A stretch of DNA of 64,000 nucleotides, taken from the NCBI RefSeq assembly GCF_006170445.1, contig NZ_VCNA01000006.1:62001-126000 (forward strand), in the 5' to 3' direction. This stretch comes from Brevibacillus dissolubilis (GTDB taxonomy: Bacteria; Bacillota; Bacilli; Brevibacillales; Brevibacillaceae). Under the pieces are notes generated by a model, which saw only the letters and a list, made by a program, of their open reading frames with translations, searched no databases and was not told the origin of the DNA. The stretch's first letter is position 1. Every line of letters starts with the position of its first letter. Made by a program: the position numbers and the translations under genes. Positions 30,580-38,067 of the stretch are shown here, piece after piece.

Positions 30580-31536
30580 ATGAAACTCGTGGATATCATT
30601 CTCTTGACCGTGATCGCCCTCGTCCCACTGTCGATGCTGATCCGATTGATCCGTACCAGACGGCACTCCCGCCAGCCATGGGTGACGAACCACAAGATAG
30701 GAGCCGTGGAAGTGACGATGGAAGAGACCGGACAGGAGCGCATAGAAGAACAAAAAGAGCTGCAGGAGCAAACCGTTCAGGGACAGCAGCAACCGGGCTT
30801 TACTCCGCTCCCGTTGCTTCCTGACACGATCCGCCATTACAGCTCCTTTTTTCATACAAATCCAGATTTCATTACGGATCCTGCCGATAGTGGGGTGCCG
30901 ATTGCGATCTTTCCTCCGAACCGACGGAGGGGCTGGTGGACATACGCCACGGCAGGGCTATCTGCTGAGACAGGCAGTGAAATCCTGCTCTGTGCGTATG
31001 AGCCAGATGATGGCTTGATTGCTCATCTCGGCCGTACAGTTGAACTGGTGCGTCGTCACGTCGCGGTCCATCAACACTCATCTCAGCAGGAAAACAACCA
31101 CGACCTTAACCAGAGCATCCATTGGCAGGACGATTCCGGCATCGAATCAGGCTATTCCCAGCAGGACGCAGACACCGAATCAGGCTATTACCAACAGGAT
31201 GGCTCTGGCACCGAATCATCCTTTGATCAGAGGATCAATCCAGAAGCCACCCCAAGCCACCCCTACACGCTCCAACCCGGCGACAGCTTCGCCCTGACAG
31301 AGCCGATCATCCAGACCTCACAGCTCACCTCGCTGCTTGTGACCCATCCCTATTTTGAAGAACCCGGCTTCGAGTATTACACCGACGGCCTCTCTGTCAT
31401 CGAGTTCCTCGCGCTGATCCCGATCACGCCCGCCGAGCAGGAGTGTCTCCGACGTCACGGGTTGGACGCGCTGGAGGATGCTTTTGCAGCAGCAGAGATC
31501 AACACCCTCGACTTTTCCCGTCCTTCCGTCATCTGA
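30580..31536 (+). CDS. Membrane-anchored suppressor-of-fused (SUFU) domain protein
   Basis: A 318-residue protein. It has an N-terminal transmembrane helix (about 5-22), a glutamine/glutamate-rich stretch (about 45-72), and then a bacterial SUFU-like domain in two parts: SGVPIAIFPPNRRRGWWTYATAGLSAE...ILLCAYEPDDGLIAHLG (about 104-160) and YTLQPGDSFALTEP...FALIPITPAEQECLRRHGLDALED-type (about 225-310, actual LALIPITPAEQECL). Between them is a 45-residue insert of imperfect repeats (ESGYSQQD, ESGYYQQD, ESSFDQ). Bacterial SUFU proteins are often immunity proteins of polymorphic toxins; no toxin gene is adjacent, so the role here is open. AAAAGGAG before ATG. Confidence 0.75.
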   Translation: MKLVDIILLTVIALVPLSMLIRLIRTRRHSRQPWVTNHKIGAVEVTMEETGQERIEEQKELQEQTVQGQQQPGFTPLPLLPDTIRHYSSFFHTNPDFITDPADSGVPIAIFPPNRRRGWWTYATAGLSAETGSEILLCAYEPDDGLIAHLGRTVELVRRHVAVHQHSSQQENNHDLNQSIHWQDDSGIESGYSQQDADTESGYYQQDGSGTESSFDQRINPEATPSHPYTLQPGDSFALTEPIIQTSQLTSLLVTHPYFEEPGFEYYTDGLSVIEFLALIPITPAEQECLRRHGLDALEDAFAAAEINTLDFSRPSVI

Positions 31537-31547
31537 CCCAGAGCCGA

Positions 31548-31856
31548 TTATCTGAACATCGACCCCAAGAGCGGATAGTCAAAATGACGGTCATTCACCG
31601 CATAAATAATCCCCTTGATCGGATAGTAGAGGCTTATCAATCCAAACAGAATCGCAAACGGTATTCCGATCAAAAAGACCGACAAAAACATCGATACCGC
31701 AATCAAAGCTCCCATTACCATATGAAAAATCAACGCTTGAACCGCAATATTTTTCGTCTCACGGTCACCCGCGATCACCAATACAATGATCGGCACCAGA
31801 ATCGGAGCAAAAAACGTACTCGCATGGGTCAGAACGCGTAAAACACTGGTATTCAC
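31548..31856 (-). CDS. DUF4870-type small membrane protein
   Basis: A 102-residue integral membrane protein with three or four hydrophobic helices and the DUF4870 pattern: LTHASTFFAPILVPIIVLVIAGDRE...VQALIFHMVM...LISLYYPIKGIIYAVNDRHFDYPLLG. The start is GTG at 31856, with AAGGGG upstream on the minus strand. It is convergent with the SUFU gene, only 11 bp apart. Function unknown. Confidence 0.8.
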   Translation of the reverse strand: MNTSVLRVLTHASTFFAPILVPIIVLVIAGDRETKNIAVQALIFHMVMGALIAVSMFLSVFLIGIPFAILFGLISLYYPIKGIIYAVNDRHFDYPLLGSMFR

Positions 31857-32051
31857 AGGACATATCCCCTTTTCTTATGTGGCTGATTCCCCTTTAGTAT
31901 GAATCATTCTGGCGCAGAAGGAAACCGCCGAAAGAGCGGCGCCCGGCTCCGACCCCAGATGGAGACCGCTGATGTGTGGAATGGGAAACCAAAGTCAATC
32001 CTACATCGTATACCTCTATACATACCTTGCCAAAGAAGAGGATGATCAAAG

Positions 32052-32876
32052 ATGGAAAGCCAACAAACATTACGTCAAGCCCTAAGCGAAGTGGAGCAAT
32101 GGGAGAACGATCAGAAAGATCTGTGGTTCTGGGAAAAGCTCGGACGGCTGCCTTTTGTCTTCCTGGACCGAATCACTCCTACTTTTGTCCACGAGAAGCT
32201 GGGGCAGGCCATAGATGAGCTGTCTACCTATGTAGATACAGGCGGACGCTATCTCATCAATGAAAAAGACATCCTAAAACGTTTCACTTCCCCCGAACAG
32301 ACCCGCACCGGAAGCAGGGCAGTGGCGACCGAGATCCCGACGTTGACAGAGGTATCCCGGATGCCGCTCACCCAGATGAACCAAGTGGCAGACAACCTGC
32401 GCGATGCCCATAAATCGTTCGCTACCGTCCAAGGGGCGACAACAGGCTTCGGCGGGATCTTTACACTGGTGATCGATATCCCGATGCTTTTGGGCCAATC
32501 GCTTAAAGTCCTGCAGGAGATGGCGCTCGCCTACGGCTACGACCCACGTGACAAACAGGAGCGCATCTTTATCATCAAATGCCTGCAGTACAGCTCAGCC
32601 GACATCGTGGGCAAGCGCTCGATCATCGAAGAGCTGACTACGTACCAACAGGCGTCCTCCAAGACCCAGACCGTGACACAGCTGCAGGGCTGGCGCGAAG
32701 TCATCATGACCTACCGTGATAACTACGGCTGGAAAAAGCTGTTCCAGCTCGTACCGGTTGCGGGTATGCTGTTCGGCGCCTATCTCAACCGCAAAACCAT
32801 TGAAGAGGTGGCTGAAGCAGGCATGATGCTCTACCGCAAACGCCGCATCCTCCAACGACTGGCAGAAGGGGAGTAG
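32052..32876 (+). CDS. EcsC family protein
   Basis: A 274-residue EcsC-like protein: WEKLGRLPFVFLDRITPTFVHEKLGQAIDEL, then a central GATTGFGGIFTLVIDIPMLLGQSLK hydrophobic stretch and VPVAGMLFGAYLNRKTIEEVAEAGMMLYRKRRIL. These are the standard EcsC blocks. EcsC is named after the Bacillus ecsABC locus, but this homologue is not beside ecsAB. Role unknown, probably membrane associated. The RlaP-like gene follows after 6 bp, so the two form an operon. Confidence 0.85.
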   Translation: MESQQTLRQALSEVEQWENDQKDLWFWEKLGRLPFVFLDRITPTFVHEKLGQAIDELSTYVDTGGRYLINEKDILKRFTSPEQTRTGSRAVATEIPTLTEVSRMPLTQMNQVADNLRDAHKSFATVQGATTGFGGIFTLVIDIPMLLGQSLKVLQEMALAYGYDPRDKQERIFIIKCLQYSSADIVGKRSIIEELTTYQQASSKTQTVTQLQGWREVIMTYRDNYGWKKLFQLVPVAGMLFGAYLNRKTIEEVAEAGMMLYRKRRILQRLAEGE

Positions 32877-32882
32877 AACAGG

Positions 32883-33644
32883 ATGGAGTCACTCATTTTG
32901 GTCCAGCTGCGTGAGATCGAGCAGACACACGGGGTCACGATCCTTTTTGCCATCGAATCAGGCAGCCGGGCATGGGGCTTCGCTTCGGATAACAGCGACT
33001 ACGATGTCCGCTTCGTCTACCAGCGCCCTGTCCGCGACTATATCCGCATCCAGCCCCACCGCGATGTGATCGAAGTTCCGATCTCAGGAGACCTCGACAT
33101 CAACGGCTGGGATTTGCCCAAAGCGATGGAGCTGTTCGCCAAGTCCAATCCGGGGCTACTGGAATGGCTCTTCTCCCCGATCGTATATCTGGAGCAGGGG
33201 GATTTTGCGGATACGCTCCGCAAGCTGGCCCGCGAGCATTACTCGCTGAAGCGGCTTAGTCACCACTATCTCAGCATGGCCGAGACCAACTACACCAGAC
33301 ATATCGCAGGTAAAGATGAAGTGATGCTGAAAAAATACCTCTACGTAATCCGCCCGCTGATCTGTATCCACTGGATGGAGCAGAAGCAGACGCCGCCGCC
33401 TACCTCTGTGTGGGAGACCTTGGAGGAGATTACCATGGCTGATGATGTTCGCAAGCGTATTCTTGACCTGCTTCATGCCAAGCAACAGGGTAGTGAGCTT
33501 GGAAAAGAGGGGAAGGATGAGTTTTTGAACGGATACATTGACAGTGAGATTCATCGGATCAGACAGCGGATTGTCATGATGGAAGAGACGGAGATGGATG
33601 AACCACTGCTGAATGAGCTGATGTGGCAGCAGTTGGGAGTGTAG
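32883..33644 (+). CDS. RlaP-type nucleotidyltransferase domain protein
   Basis: A 253-residue Pol-beta superfamily protein. The catalytic motif is GSRAWGFASDNSDYDVRFVY (G-S plus D-x-D), followed by DLDINGWDLPKAMELF and NPGLLEWLFSPI, which identify the RlaP/YcgL branch proposed to act in RNA repair; the third acid is plausibly the D of DLDINGWD. No RNA ligase gene is next to it. It is preceded by the EcsC gene with a 6-bp gap. Confidence 0.85.
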   Translation: MESLILVQLREIEQTHGVTILFAIESGSRAWGFASDNSDYDVRFVYQRPVRDYIRIQPHRDVIEVPISGDLDINGWDLPKAMELFAKSNPGLLEWLFSPIVYLEQGDFADTLRKLAREHYSLKRLSHHYLSMAETNYTRHIAGKDEVMLKKYLYVIRPLICIHWMEQKQTPPPTSVWETLEEITMADDVRKRILDLLHAKQQGSELGKEGKDEFLNGYIDSEIHRIRQRIVMMEETEMDEPLLNELMWQQLGV

Positions 33645-33885
33645 TGATTCCGAATCCTTTCAATAAGGATGATTTATCAGGCTCTGATGCTTACGCTGGT
33701 GACCGCCGCCGAAGAAACCGATGTCTACAGTAGCCAGCCATACCCATAGCAACGAAAGTGGAGGCGGCGATGGTGGGGCAGCGGTATGGATGCGACTCCG
33801 ACCAAGGGTGGAAGCAATCAATAAGTGATAGATAAATGAAGAAAGGGATAGCGCTGCATAGAGTGTTGCCCCTTCCAACTGACAA

Positions 33886-33912
33886 AGACCCCGATTATGG
33901 GGTTCTTTTTTT
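33886..33912 (+). terminator. Terminator upstream of the ALA synthase promoter
   Basis: Stem ACCCC / GGGGT with loop GATTAT, followed by seven T. Confidence 0.75.
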
Positions 33913-33948
33913 ATTCGTTTTATTTATCTATCTAGTAAGTATTGCTTA

Positions 33949-33979
33949 TTGACAAAATATAACAAAATAGTAGTATACT
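33949..33979 (+). promoter_or_regulatory. Promoter of the ALA synthase-exporter operon
   Basis: TTGACA (33949-33954) with TAGTAT (33971-33976, 16-bp spacer) or TATACT (33974-33979, 19 bp). An AGGAGG at 33985-33990 lies well upstream of the real start and could serve an 11-codon TTG leader (33994-34029). Confidence 0.5.
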
Positions 33980-34046
33980 TAATCAGGAGGTAATTGTATT
34001 ATTTTGGTAATATAAACAGATATTTATAAAAGGTGGAGAGAGACCT

Positions 34047-35282
34047 ATGTATTCAGAAATCATCAACAATAAGCTAGAATTGTTGAAAGAAAGCGGTCAA
34101 TACCGCGAGTTCGTTACGATCAATCGGATCCGCGGCCAATACCCGTTGGCTATGTTGAACGGCGAGAGCGATGGGCAACCGGTTGTCGTCTGGTGCAGCA
34201 ATGACTACCTCGGGATGTCGCAGCACCCGATCGTAACACAAGCGATGCACAATGCGATTGACTCGTTCGGGGCAGGTTCTGGTGGGTCGCGCAACATTGG
34301 TGGTACTCACTATCATTATGCTGCGCTTGAATCGTCGCTTGCTGACTGGCATGGAAAAGAGGCCGCACTGGTTTTCCCGACCGGGTATGGATCAAATGAT
34401 GCGACATTACAATGCTTGCTGCGTCTGTTCCCTGATTGCATCGTATTCTCTGACGAACGTAACCATGCTTCGATTATCAACGGGGTACGCAGCACCCAGG
34501 TGGACCGCGCCATCTTCAGGCATAATGATGTTGGGCATTTGGAAGAATTGCTTGCTGCACAGCCACATGACCGGGCCAAAATTATCGTGTTCGAGTCAGT
34601 CTATTCTATGGACGGCGATATCTCACCCATTGAAAAAATAACGGAGCTTGCTACAACATATAATGCGATGACGTTCCTTGATGAAGTACATGCAATCGGC
34701 ATGTACGGGCCGCGTGGAGCGGGGATTGCTGCCAATCTGGGTATTGCGCATCGTCTGGACATCATCCAGGGAACGATGGCGAAGGCGATTGGTGTGATTG
34801 GTGGGTATATTACTGGATCAGCGCCGTTGATTGACGCTATTCGCTCCTTCGCATCAGGCTTTATTTTCACGACATCCTTGCCACCAGCGGTTGTTGCCGC
34901 GTGCCATGCCAGTGTCGAGCATCTGAAATCCTCAGATGAGGAGCGGATGGCTCTGCACAGAAAGACCGACATGTTGAGAACCGCGTTAGCGGAGGCGAAC
35001 ATTCCCATCATGCCATCGAGCGAAACGCACATTCTTCCGGTGCTGGTAGGCGATGCGAAAAAATGCAAGGCTGCAGCCCAGCGGTTATTGGAGCAGCATC
35101 GCGTCTATCTGCAGCCGATTAACTCCCCGACGGTCGCGGTCGGCACAGAACGTTTTCGGGTCAACGTAACGCCAAATCACACGGAGGAACAGATTATGCA
35201 TCTGACAGAAGCGTTGACAGAGGTCTTCCATCATTTCGATATTCCGTTTGCGAAGATGATGGATGTGGTGGAATACGCATGA
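34047..35282 (+). CDS. 5-aminolevulinate synthase-like PLP enzyme
   Basis: A 411-residue alpha-oxoamine synthase. It follows the alphaproteobacterial ALA synthase pattern closely: YREFVTINRIRGQYP at the N-terminus, VVWCSNDYLGMSQHP, GSGGSRNIGGTHYHYAALE, VYSMDGDISPI, FLDEVHAIGMYGPRGAG, the PLP lysine in IQGTMAKAIGVIGGY and SFASGFIFTTSLPPAV. These features favour succinyl-CoA + glycine to 5-aminolevulinate over KBL or BioF. Firmicutes normally make ALA from glutamyl-tRNA, so this gene is probably acquired. Its stop overlaps an EamA exporter (ATGA). An AGGTGGAG site precedes ATG. ALAS homologues also serve natural-product (C5N) pathways; no partner genes for that are seen here. Confidence 0.88.
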   Translation: MYSEIINNKLELLKESGQYREFVTINRIRGQYPLAMLNGESDGQPVVVWCSNDYLGMSQHPIVTQAMHNAIDSFGAGSGGSRNIGGTHYHYAALESSLADWHGKEAALVFPTGYGSNDATLQCLLRLFPDCIVFSDERNHASIINGVRSTQVDRAIFRHNDVGHLEELLAAQPHDRAKIIVFESVYSMDGDISPIEKITELATTYNAMTFLDEVHAIGMYGPRGAGIAANLGIAHRLDIIQGTMAKAIGVIGGYITGSAPLIDAIRSFASGFIFTTSLPPAVVAACHASVEHLKSSDEERMALHRKTDMLRTALAEANIPIMPSSETHILPVLVGDAKKCKAAAQRLLEQHRVYLQPINSPTVAVGTERFRVNVTPNHTEEQIMHLTEALTEVFHHFDIPFAKMMDVVEYA

Positions 35283-36184
35283 TCGTTTTTATGTATGTGT
35301 TTTGTCTTGTGGTATGGGGCTTGAACTTCATTGCGGTCAAAATACAAGGAACTCCCGTCAGCCTTGAGGTTTCGTTGAGTTATCGCCTTGTCGGGGCCGC
35401 CGTGATGTTTCTCGTCCTGGCGTGGGCGACACGTCCAGATGGTCGTCCCACTCGTGAAGATGCACTCCCCCTCGTTACCTTTGGGGTGTGCAACTTCGCT
35501 TTGAGTTACTTGTTATTGTACTATGCGACGATGTGGGTCTCGGCCGCGCTGGTCACCTTGCTGTTCTCGCTTAAGACTGTGATGACACCAGTTGCCCTGC
35601 GAGTGTTCCTTGGGGATCGCTTACATCCCCGGATTGTGACAGGTGGATCGATCGGCATCGCGGGTGTTGGTGTGTTGGTATACCCGATGCTGGGGGAGAC
35701 CACACGCTCGACTGACTTTATCGGAATTGGATTTGCCTTGTTGGGAACCTTGCTGACAGCGGTCGGTGATGCCAGTTCGGCGCGAAATGCACGGCGGGGG
35801 ATTAACCCGGTCTATTCGAATAGTGTGGGCTTTGTCGTGGCGTCGCTGCTTCTGTTTGCCATAAGTCTCGTGCAGGGACAGAGCTTTAGTCTGCCGACAT
35901 CTCCTTCTTATCTGGGGGCGTTGCTGTATCTGACGGTGATCGCTTCCTTCGCGGCATGGCTGTACTACCTCAAGCTGGTGGAGCAGATTGGCGCCGCAGT
36001 GAGCAGCTATATGGTCGCGCTTTTTCCGGCCGTGGGCGGCATTGCCTCAGTCGTGATCGGGGAGTCAGAACCGACTCTGTATTTGCTGGTAGGATGCCTG
36101 CTCAGCTGCATCGGTGCGGCTATTGCACTGGGTTTCCGATTGCCGTCCCGTAGCCTGATCGGTGTGGGCAGCAGTAAGGATTGA
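35279..36184 (+). CDS. EamA/DMT-family transporter
   Basis: A 301-residue integral membrane protein with about ten hydrophobic helices in two EamA repeats: WGLNFIAVKIQGTPVSLEVSLSYRL at the N-terminus and the second copy from about 145, with LKLVEQIGAAVSSYMVALFPAVGGI near the end. It is translationally coupled to the ALA synthase-like gene. The EamA family includes RhtA, reported to export 5-aminolevulinate in E. coli, so export of the enzyme's product is a reasonable inference. Other amino-metabolites are possible. Confidence 0.88.
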   Translation: MIVFMYVFCLVVWGLNFIAVKIQGTPVSLEVSLSYRLVGAAVMFLVLAWATRPDGRPTREDALPLVTFGVCNFALSYLLLYYATMWVSAALVTLLFSLKTVMTPVALRVFLGDRLHPRIVTGGSIGIAGVGVLVYPMLGETTRSTDFIGIGFALLGTLLTAVGDASSARNARRGINPVYSNSVGFVVASLLLFAISLVQGQSFSLPTSPSYLGALLYLTVIASFAAWLYYLKLVEQIGAAVSSYMVALFPAVGGIASVVIGESEPTLYLLVGCLLSCIGAAIALGFRLPSRSLIGVGSSKD

Positions 36185-36195
36185 GTGAAAAAACA

Positions 36196-36231
36196 AACCC
36201 GTAACAGAGAGATTACCATCTGTTACGGGTT
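36196..36231. terminator. Bidirectional terminator between the EamA and LysR genes
   Basis: Perfect 13-bp stem AACCCGTAACAGA / TCTGTTACGGGTT between two convergent genes. The better T tract (TTTGTTTTTTC) is on the minus strand. Confidence 0.85.
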
Positions 36232-36273
36232 CTTTGTGTGATGGAACCAGAGAGCGTGGACGTAGCTCGATAC

Positions 36274-37146
36274 CTATACAGCTTCTAATGTTAACTCTAT
36301 AAATTTTTCAACCGCAGGGGCGTGCCATTTTTTTGACTTGACGAGCAGATGGGAGTAGATCGGTTCAAAGCTTTCATTGTGCTCCATTATCTTTACTAAG
36401 CCCTGTTCGACCTCATTTTTTACCGTGATATAAGGCAATACAGCAAACCCCAAACCGCTCATGACAGCTTGTTTGATTGCTTCCAAGCTCCATAGCTCCA
36501 TCGTTTGAAATTTCGGCAGTTTATGATGAGTCAGGTGTGTCTCAAACATGGAACGGTAACTGCATCCCTCTTCATTTGTAATAAAGAAATCAGTAGTCGT
36601 TTTGTATTTATAATCATCAAAGTGTTGAGTTTTATTCGGACTTGTAATGATCACAATCTCTTCTTGGTGCAAGACATGGTGAGTACAAGTATCGATTTGG
36701 AATTCGGGCCAAACCATAAAAGCAAGATCGACATGTCCACTCATCAGGTCTTTTTGGTTTTGCCCACAGGTGCCATTGCTCAAGATGATCTTCACGTCTG
36801 GATACCTGGATGAATATTCTCTCAGAATGGGTCCTAATCTCGTAATCGTTAATGACTCAGGGGCAGCGATTTTTAATTCTCCACGTACTTTGTCATGGCT
36901 GTTGAGCTGGGTGATGCGATTATACGTATATAACAGTTCATCGGCCAACGGAATTAATTCTTTTCCTAGACTGGTCAAATTTAATTCCCGCTTGATGTAT
37001 GTGAATAATTCTCCGCCGATCTCTGCTTCCAATCCTTTGATATGTGAAGTAATGGTTGATTGAGTATAGCCCAATTTGATCGCGGCATTCGTGTAGCTGC
37101 CAACATCGACAATGGTTCGAAACGTAATCAATTGCCGTATTTCCAT
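36274..37146 (-). CDS. LysR-family transcriptional regulator
   Basis: A 290-residue regulator with the N-terminal winged helix (MEIRQLITFRTIVDVGSYTNAAIKLGYTQSTITSHIKGLE) and a C-terminal periplasmic-binding-protein-like effector domain. It is divergent from the LysE-type exporter gene (142-bp gap), the classical arrangement in which the LysR protein controls its neighbour in response to the exported amino acid. ATG on the minus strand with GGAGGG upstream. Confidence 0.92.
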   Translation of the reverse strand: MEIRQLITFRTIVDVGSYTNAAIKLGYTQSTITSHIKGLEAEIGGELFTYIKRELNLTSLGKELIPLADELLYTYNRITQLNSHDKVRGELKIAAPESLTITRLGPILREYSSRYPDVKIILSNGTCGQNQKDLMSGHVDLAFMVWPEFQIDTCTHHVLHQEEIVIITSPNKTQHFDDYKYKTTTDFFITNEEGCSYRSMFETHLTHHKLPKFQTMELWSLEAIKQAVMSGLGFAVLPYITVKNEVEQGLVKIMEHNESFEPIYSHLLVKSKKWHAPAVEKFIELTLEAV

Positions 37147-37184
37147 ATGGATGACCCTCCCTCCTATGTATTCAAAAAAATGAT

Positions 37185-37206
37185 ATTGATTATTCGTGAT
37201 TTCAAT
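37185..37206. promoter_or_regulatory. Possible LysR operator
   Basis: ATTGA-N12-TCAAT, an interrupted inverted repeat of the size LysR proteins recognise, in the gap between the divergent lysR and lysE genes. Confidence 0.35.
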
Positions 37207-37287
37207 TTTACCGATAGATAGACACTATATTACAATGAATCACGGAACGGATACAACTAGTTATGATCGGGAGGAGAGAGTAACCCA

Positions 37288-37863
37288 ATGGATATGACAG
37301 CATTCCTTTCCTATATCATTATTACTTCGATTACCCCAGGACCGAGTAATCTTCTGGTGATGAATGAAGCAAGACGATTTGGATTCAAAGGAGCGTTCCG
37401 CTTCAACACGGGAATCCTTTCAGGGTTTATGATTCTTGGTGTAGGCACCTCATGGTTAACGACGAGTCTGTATCACTGGATCCCAATGATAGAGCCATAC
37501 TTTAAAGTCGTGGGTGCGGCCTATTTATTGTATCTGGCAAGGCAGATTGCTTTTTCTACGAAAAGCAATGATACGGATACGTATCGTAAGTCTTCTTTTT
37601 TCTCGGGGCTGCTTTTCCAGATTCTCAATATCAAAAGTGTGTTGTATTTTTTGACGGCGATGTCAGCTTTTATCCTTCCTTATCATGAGTCAGATGCAGC
37701 TGCGCTCTTTTATATGTGTGTAACGATACTGATCGGGTGGGCAGCATTATTGTTGTGGGCTTTATTTGGTTCGGCTTTTAAAAAGATATTTGCCAAATAC
37801 GATAGGATCATTAATGCGGGAATGAGTCTGTTGCTTGTTTATTCTGCGATTACGATTTTTTAA
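37288..37863 (+). CDS. LysE/RhtB-family amino acid exporter
   Basis: A 191-residue membrane protein with six predicted helices. The LysE signature SITPGPSNLLVMNEARRFGFKGAFRFNTGI at the N-terminus and ILNIKSVLYFLTAMSAF in the middle are typical. It exports an amino acid or a homoserine-lactone-like compound; substrate unknown. It is divergent from the LysR gene, and GGGAGGAGAG precedes ATG. Confidence 0.88.
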   Translation: MDMTAFLSYIIITSITPGPSNLLVMNEARRFGFKGAFRFNTGILSGFMILGVGTSWLTTSLYHWIPMIEPYFKVVGAAYLLYLARQIAFSTKSNDTDTYRKSSFFSGLLFQILNIKSVLYFLTAMSAFILPYHESDAAALFYMCVTILIGWAALLLWALFGSAFKKIFAKYDRIINAGMSLLLVYSAITIF

Positions 37864-38015
37864 AAGGATAGGCCTGCATCGAACCTCCGGGACGTTCTGG
37901 GACGATCTGACAGAGTAGTGAAAGGCTCGCCAAGCGCCATGGCAAGGGAGGAAACCTCTGATTGGGTATGGGAAGTTAACAGGGATCCCCGGAATCAAGG
38001 GATATACTTGGATAC

Positions 38016-38054
38016 AAACAAAGAGGCTTCCCGATCTGGAAAGCCTCTTTGTTT
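38016..38054. terminator. Bidirectional terminator between the LysE and CDF genes
   Basis: Perfect 14-bp stem AAACAAAGAGGCTT / AAGCCTCTTTGTTT between convergent genes. Confidence 0.85.
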
Positions 38055-38067
38055 GCATTGTATTCTG

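Larger units (their letters stand above)
33645..34046 (+). other. 400-bp intergenic region with possible structured RNA
   Basis: No credible protein gene. It contains AATCCTT/AAGGATgATT just after the RlaP-type gene and GC-rich inverted segments (CCGCCGCC near 33703 with GGCGGCG near 33763; CCATACC with GGTATGG). A terminator-like hairpin ends at 33912, and the ALA synthase promoter and a possible leader peptide follow. I do not match it to a known RNA class. Confidence 0.35.

Noticed and set aside
33660-33878. 72-codon minus-strand frame in the intergenic region before ALA synthase
   Set aside because: No recognisable family and no clear promoter; its weak ribosome site does not convince. 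Treated as non-coding or RNA instead.
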